A DNA stretch of 17,026 nt from Pseudomonadota bacterium (GTDB lineage Bacteria > Myxococcota > UBA9042 > PHBI01): NCBI GenBank assembly GCA_005772945.1, contig SXIE01000274.1, positions 1 to 17,026 of the forward strand, given 5' to 3'. The notes under the pieces were generated by a model. That model searched no databases. It worked only from the letters and a program-made list of their open reading frames with translations, and had not been told where the DNA came from. Below are positions 13,820-17,026 of the stretch, piece by piece; positions within the stretch are counted from its first letter, which is position 1; each line of letters starts with the position of its first letter. A program made the position numbers and the translations under genes.

Positions 13820-16635
13820 AGACCGTCCCGCAAGAGGACGCTCAAGCGGCCCGATTGGAGCGTGAAGTTGTCGGACGTCTCCCGCATGACGGATGGCGAT
13901 TTCTGCCCTGCGGTGAGGATCAGCGAGTAGTTGTCGCTCGAGGCGCTGAGCGCGCACATGACCGTTTGAATGTCGATCGTGAGGTCCGACGAGCGCGCCT
14001 CGACGACCAGGGCGCCGCTCTCCCCCTCCACATGGGCGTCGTAGTCGAAGACGACCTGTTCGTCGGGCGGCGTGTAGCTCGCCCACACGCCGTCCGACGG
14101 TTGGGTGCCTAGGGGAGCGCGCAGGCACGCGTAGCCCGTGGCGTTCGCGTCCGAGACCAGCGGCACGTCGACACGGAGGATCGGGTAGATCGTGGCGGCG
14201 CGCGAAGTGAACGCCGGCACGAAGGGGCCGTCCGCGGCGCTCAGGGTTGCGACGAGATTGCACGCGCCCGGTAGGTTCGCGAAGTCCAGCGCCAGGGCGG
14301 TGTTGAAGTAGATCTTGGCGAGCGGGGTCCCGTCGGGGTTCGTGAGCGCTTCGCGGCCACGGTAGGTGGCGAGCTGGATGAGCGGTGATGGAGCGGGGGG
14401 ACCGTTGCCATAGACGTTGCCCGGCGGGCGGCTGAGCGGCAACGGGATGGCGAAGCCGCCGCAGTGGAGGTGCTCGGTCAGGTACAGATGGGTGTCGGCG
14501 GCCGCGCCGCCGGTGCACGCGAAACCCAGGACGACCGTTGGGACGCGCTGGCCGTCGGCCGGCGAGTGGAGGAGATTGATCGGTGCCTCGCCGCCGGCTG
14601 TCTCGCGACTGCAGTCCACCTTGAGCGAGCAGAAGATGTCTTCGAAGTTCACGCCCGCGTCGAAGAAGCCCTGCTTGGCGTCGCGCATGATCGTGAGGTT
14701 GAGGACGGCCGCGGTGTCGTGGTTCTCGACGCACATCGCCTCGAGCACGCACGCGCCTTGGTTGGGCGCTGACGGGTCGTAGGGGCAGGGGTTGCGCCAG
14801 CCTTGGCCTGTGGCCGCGAGGGGCAGCGGCGGGTCTGAGCTGTCGTAGAGGCCGTCGACCCAGAGGAGGATCGAATTCGGCTGTTGCGAGACGCCGTCGG
14901 GCGCCACGCGCGCGATGAGTCGCTTGGGCGCCCCGAGCCCGAAGTAGGCGTTACCGTCGCGGTCGACGGCGAGCGAGGAACTCTCGAAATAGAGGGACGC
15001 GTCGCGCGCGCGGATCCCGTCGTGGTACTGCGACGAGCCGCCGCCGGCCACGTGGTAGATCCGCGGGCTCGGGGTGTCGAAGGTGATGCGGTAGAGCTGG
15101 TAGTCGACTTGGGCGCAGAGCGCGTAGAGGGCGCCCTCGGGGCCGACCGCGAGGCCCATCACGCCGTTGACGCGGGCCGTCCGGGCGTCCGCGCCGTCGA
15201 TCCACGAACCGTTCGTGCCGGGTCCTCCGGCGATGTGGTGGATGATACCGTCGGGGGTCACGCTGCGAAGGGCGCCGGTGTCCCAATCCGCGATGTAGAG
15301 CGTCCCGTCGGGCGCGACGGTGATCCCGCGGACGTCCCGCATCTGGGCGGCCGTGGCGGGGCCTTCGTCGCCGGCGTTGCCCTTGACGCCGCTGCCCGCG
15401 ATGGTCTCGATGATCATCGGGACGACGCCGGTGGCGGTGCGCTTGCTGCCATCGCCGAGGAACAGCTCGCCGGTCGACGGGCGGTAGCGGTGGTGGGGCG
15501 TGATGCCGAGGCCGCCGAGGTCGCCTGGCGCGCCGAACCAGCCGCCGACCTTCCCGCGCCAGATCTGGGTCACGGCCATCGCGGCCCCTTCGCGCGCGGG
15601 AATGGCGCTGATGACCGCGGCGCCGAGCTCGCCGCCCGAGCGGCCGAAGTAGGGACGCTCGGCGCTCCAGCCGGGGGCGACGTAGGTGACGGGATAGACA
15701 TAGGAGATGCGCGCCGTGATCGGGCGCGGGCCTTCGACGAGGCGGCCGAAGCCATCGCGGCCGTCCCAGATGAAGCGCTGCGTGATGCCGGGGGCCGGGG
15801 CGTAGCTCCAGCTGCGCTGCTGCCCCGCGACCTCCACGGCGAGTCGGACTTCGCTGACGCTCGCGGGCACGAGCTCTCCCGTCACGGGGATGTCGACCGT
15901 CGAGGCGTCGATGCGTCCGGGGACGCGATCGCTGCGATAGTGCAGCTGGAATGGGGTGCCGGGAACGGGCAGGTTCTCGCCGAGCACGGCGCCTTCGCAG
16001 TCGACGATCGACCCTTTCTGGATGCAGCTCTCGTCGGGCGTCTGGTGGGTCTTGACGGCGTCGGGGCCGGCGGGGGCCTTCTGTCCATAGGGGGTCTTGG
16101 CGTCCTCGGGGAGGTTCGTCGGCCAGTTGTTGTCGACCGCGGAGAAGTGCGTGAGGGTCACGCGCCAGAGCGAGGCGCCGCTCGGGTAAAGGGTCGCGAG
16201 GGTCGTGCGCTCGGCGTCGTCGATGCCGAAGGCGAGGAGGGTCGCGTCGTCGTCGGCTTGGGTGTCGCCGTCGAGGTCGATGTCGGCGCGCGGGTCGGCG
16301 CCGACCGGGGGCTCGAGGACGTCGATGACGCGCCCGTTCGGGAGGGCCTCCCAGACGCCGCGGAGAGTGTCGTAAGTGCCCGAGGGGACTGCGGTTCCGG
16401 TCGGAAAGCCGAGGAAGTTGTCGACGTAGAACGGCACCGGCTCAGAGAAGACGACGTGGCGCGCGCCGATCGCGTCGGCCTCGTCGGCGGAGAGCTCGGC
16501 GCAGTAGGTGTAGCCGGAGCGGGGCGGGCATCGCGGACGGGCCGCGGGGGCCGACGGTGTACTCGGTCGCGCGGACGGAGAGCGTGGTGGCGGTGACGAG
16601 GGTGCCGTCGGCGCGCTGGAGCTGGGCCGTGACAC
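13816..16635 (-). CDS. RHS/teneurin-like surface protein, 5'-frameshifted, with NHL repeats and a swapped C-terminal domain
   Basis: The open frame codes 939 residues, but the first 39 (Ser/Pro/Arg-rich) are out-of-frame noise; meaningful sequence starts at SGYTYCAELSADEADAIGA (residue 40). Then come FLGFPTGTAVPSGTYD and an acidic DIDLDGDTQADDDATL segment that could bind calcium. LPVPGTPFQLHYRSDRVPG is typical of RHS/YD-repeat proteins. NHL propeller repeats follow (about 405-580; for example GITVAPDGTLYIADW). Near residue 586 the sequence switches to a 354-residue cysteine-rich domain opening PNSILLWVDGLYDS, with no RHS repeats after it. The N-terminal part lies in another frame to the right (16442-17026). 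The gene may be broken, or translated from an internal start or a recoding site. It shares ATGA with the downstream repeat-protein gene. Confidence 0.7.
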   Translation of the reverse strand: MSRPSSSAPTAPSSPPPRSPSARPSTPSAPAARPRCPPRSGYTYCAELSADEADAIGARHVVFSEPVPFYVDNFLGFPTGTAVPSGTYDTLRGVWEALPNGRVIDVLEPPVGADPRADIDLDGDTQADDDATLLAFGIDDAERTTLATLYPSGASLWRVTLTHFSAVDNNWPTNLPEDAKTPYGQKAPAGPDAVKTHQTPDESCIQKGSIVDCEGAVLGENLPVPGTPFQLHYRSDRVPGRIDASTVDIPVTGELVPASVSEVRLAVEVAGQQRSWSYAPAPGITQRFIWDGRDGFGRLVEGPRPITARISYVYPVTYVAPGWSAERPYFGRSGGELGAAVISAIPAREGAAMAVTQIWRGKVGGWFGAPGDLGGLGITPHHRYRPSTGELFLGDGSKRTATGVVPMIIETIAGSGVKGNAGDEGPATAAQMRDVRGITVAPDGTLYIADWDTGALRSVTPDGIIHHIAGGPGTNGSWIDGADARTARVNGVMGLAVGPEGALYALCAQVDYQLYRITFDTPSPRIYHVAGGGSSQYHDGIRARDASLYFESSSLAVDRDGNAYFGLGAPKRLIARVAPDGVSQQPNSILLWVDGLYDSSDPPLPLAATGQGWRNPCPYDPSAPNQGACVLEAMCVENHDTAAVLNLTIMRDAKQGFFDAGVNFEDIFCSLKVDCSRETAGGEAPINLLHSPADGQRVPTVVLGFACTGGAAADTHLYLTEHLHCGGFAIPLPLSRPPGNVYGNGPPAPSPLIQLATYRGREALTNPDGTPLAKIYFNTALALDFANLPGACNLVATLSAADGPFVPAFTSRAATIYPILRVDVPLVSDANATGYACLRAPLGTQPSDGVWASYTPPDEQVVFDYDAHVEGESGALVVEARSSDLTIDIQTVMCALSASSDNYSLILTAGQKSPSVMRETSDNFTLQSGRLSVLLRDGL

Positions 16636-17026
16636 CGGCCGGGAAGACGAGGGTCGCGCGGCGCGTGCCGTCGGCGTCGAGGACGGTGCTGCCGCGGGCG
16701 ACCTGGGTGTCCGCGCTGCCGAGCGCGATCGACGTGACCGCCGCGTCGCGCGGGACGAGCGCGACCTCGGGGAGGAACGCGAAGTCCTGCCAGTCGGTGT
16801 CGACCTGGCGATCGGCGGGGAGGTATCCGACGGCGCTGTAGCGGACGCGGACCGAGCCGCCGCCGTTGACGACGAGATCGAAGGTGCCGTCGGCGCGGCT
16901 GAGGGTGTGGCCGAGCTCGGGGAGGTCGGCGACGGCGATGGTGACGCCCTCGAGCGGCTGGCCGTCGCGGGTCTGGACGAGGCCGCGCAGGACCGCGGTC
17001 CGCGCGGGGTCGAGCGCGTCGGGGGC
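16442..17026 (-). pseudogene. N-terminal part of the RHS/teneurin-like gene, upstream of a frameshift (partial at right edge)
   Basis: This frame enters from the right edge and stops at 16442, giving 194 visible residues. The first part is a carboxypeptidase-regulatory-like Ig domain: LRGLVQTRDGQPLEGVTIAV, then SRADGTFDLVVNGGGSV and RVRYSAVGYLPADRQV. A ZU5-like region follows with ARGSTVLDADGTRRATLVF and VRATEYTVGPRGPSAMPAP. After that Pro, at about 16520, the frame becomes Arg/Leu-rich nonsense (LRLHLLRRALRRR), while the expected continuation SGYTYCAEL lies in the next frame. The remainder of the gene is outside the window, so its true start and any signal peptide are not visible. Confidence 0.72.
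16516..16531 (-). other. Frameshift site in the RHS/teneurin-like gene
   Basis: Reading right to left, the codons ATG CCC GCC CCG (16531-16520) belong to the upstream frame, and TCC GGC TAC (from 16518) to the downstream frame. A single C at 16519 separates them, a net shift of +1. Relatives as I remember them have a short LPPTS-like linker here, so an 11-base loss would also explain the shift. A sequencing or assembly indel is equally possible. Confidence 0.65.

Noticed and set aside
13820..14752. N-terminal extension of the fibre gene to 14752
   Set aside because: The extension is Arg/Pro-rich and overlaps the real upstream coding frame. The ATG at 13819 starts a good signal peptide and makes the ATGA overlap.
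14884..16596. 570-residue open frame on the plus strand
   Set aside because: Antisense to the RHS/teneurin-like gene, with low-complexity Asp/Gly/Arg composition and no signal or motif.
13816..17026. Polymorphic RHS toxin with immunity gene
   Set aside because: The visible gene has no YD-repeat core, no C-terminal toxin after a DPxG-type cleavage motif, and no small downstream immunity gene.

Overview
The window is very GC-rich, with strong G/C preference at third codon positions in every real gene. It reads like a chromosomal segment of a Myxococcota-type bacterium (formerly Deltaproteobacteria). That guess rests on gene style: secreted RHS/teneurin-like and tail-fibre-like giants, IPT/TIG and CxxCH lipoproteins, and a CsgG-like protein. 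No single gene proves the lineage. I see no rRNA, tRNA, CRISPR array, insertion sequence or phage module.

Left part (1-5883) is metabolic. A DUF1244 gene overlaps a tandem hot-dog thioesterase gene by GTGA, followed by a small DUF1232-like gene. On the minus strand an acyl-CoA dehydrogenase (ACAD10/11 style) and an aminoglycoside-phosphotransferase-like kinase are one base apart. Divergent from them run an enoyl-CoA hydratase-like protein, which lacks the usual second catalytic Glu, and an EamA/DMT exporter that overlaps it by GTGA. The acyl-CoA genes look like a small fatty-acid or organic-acid degradation locus.

Middle part (5854-10436) is envelope and regulation. A secreted CsgG-domain protein abuts a TraB/PrgY-type membrane protein (TGAATG) on the minus strand. 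Divergent from it is a lipoprotein with two CxxCH haem motifs. Then comes an IPT/TIG lipoprotein divergent from a LysR regulator. Their 102-bp intergenic region holds two perfect inverted repeats and is the clearest regulatory site in the window.

Right part (10388-17026, minus strand) is a surface-protein locus. A large RHS/teneurin-like protein enters from beyond the right edge and appears frameshifted near 16519. It continues through an NHL beta-propeller segment and then changes abruptly, near 14880, into an unrelated-looking cysteine-rich secreted domain. Its stop overlaps by ATGA the start of a 1143-residue secreted tail-fibre-like protein with three tandem repeats of about 141 residues. 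This translationally coupled pair is the least explained part of the window. I can describe its architecture, but its function is not visible from sequence.
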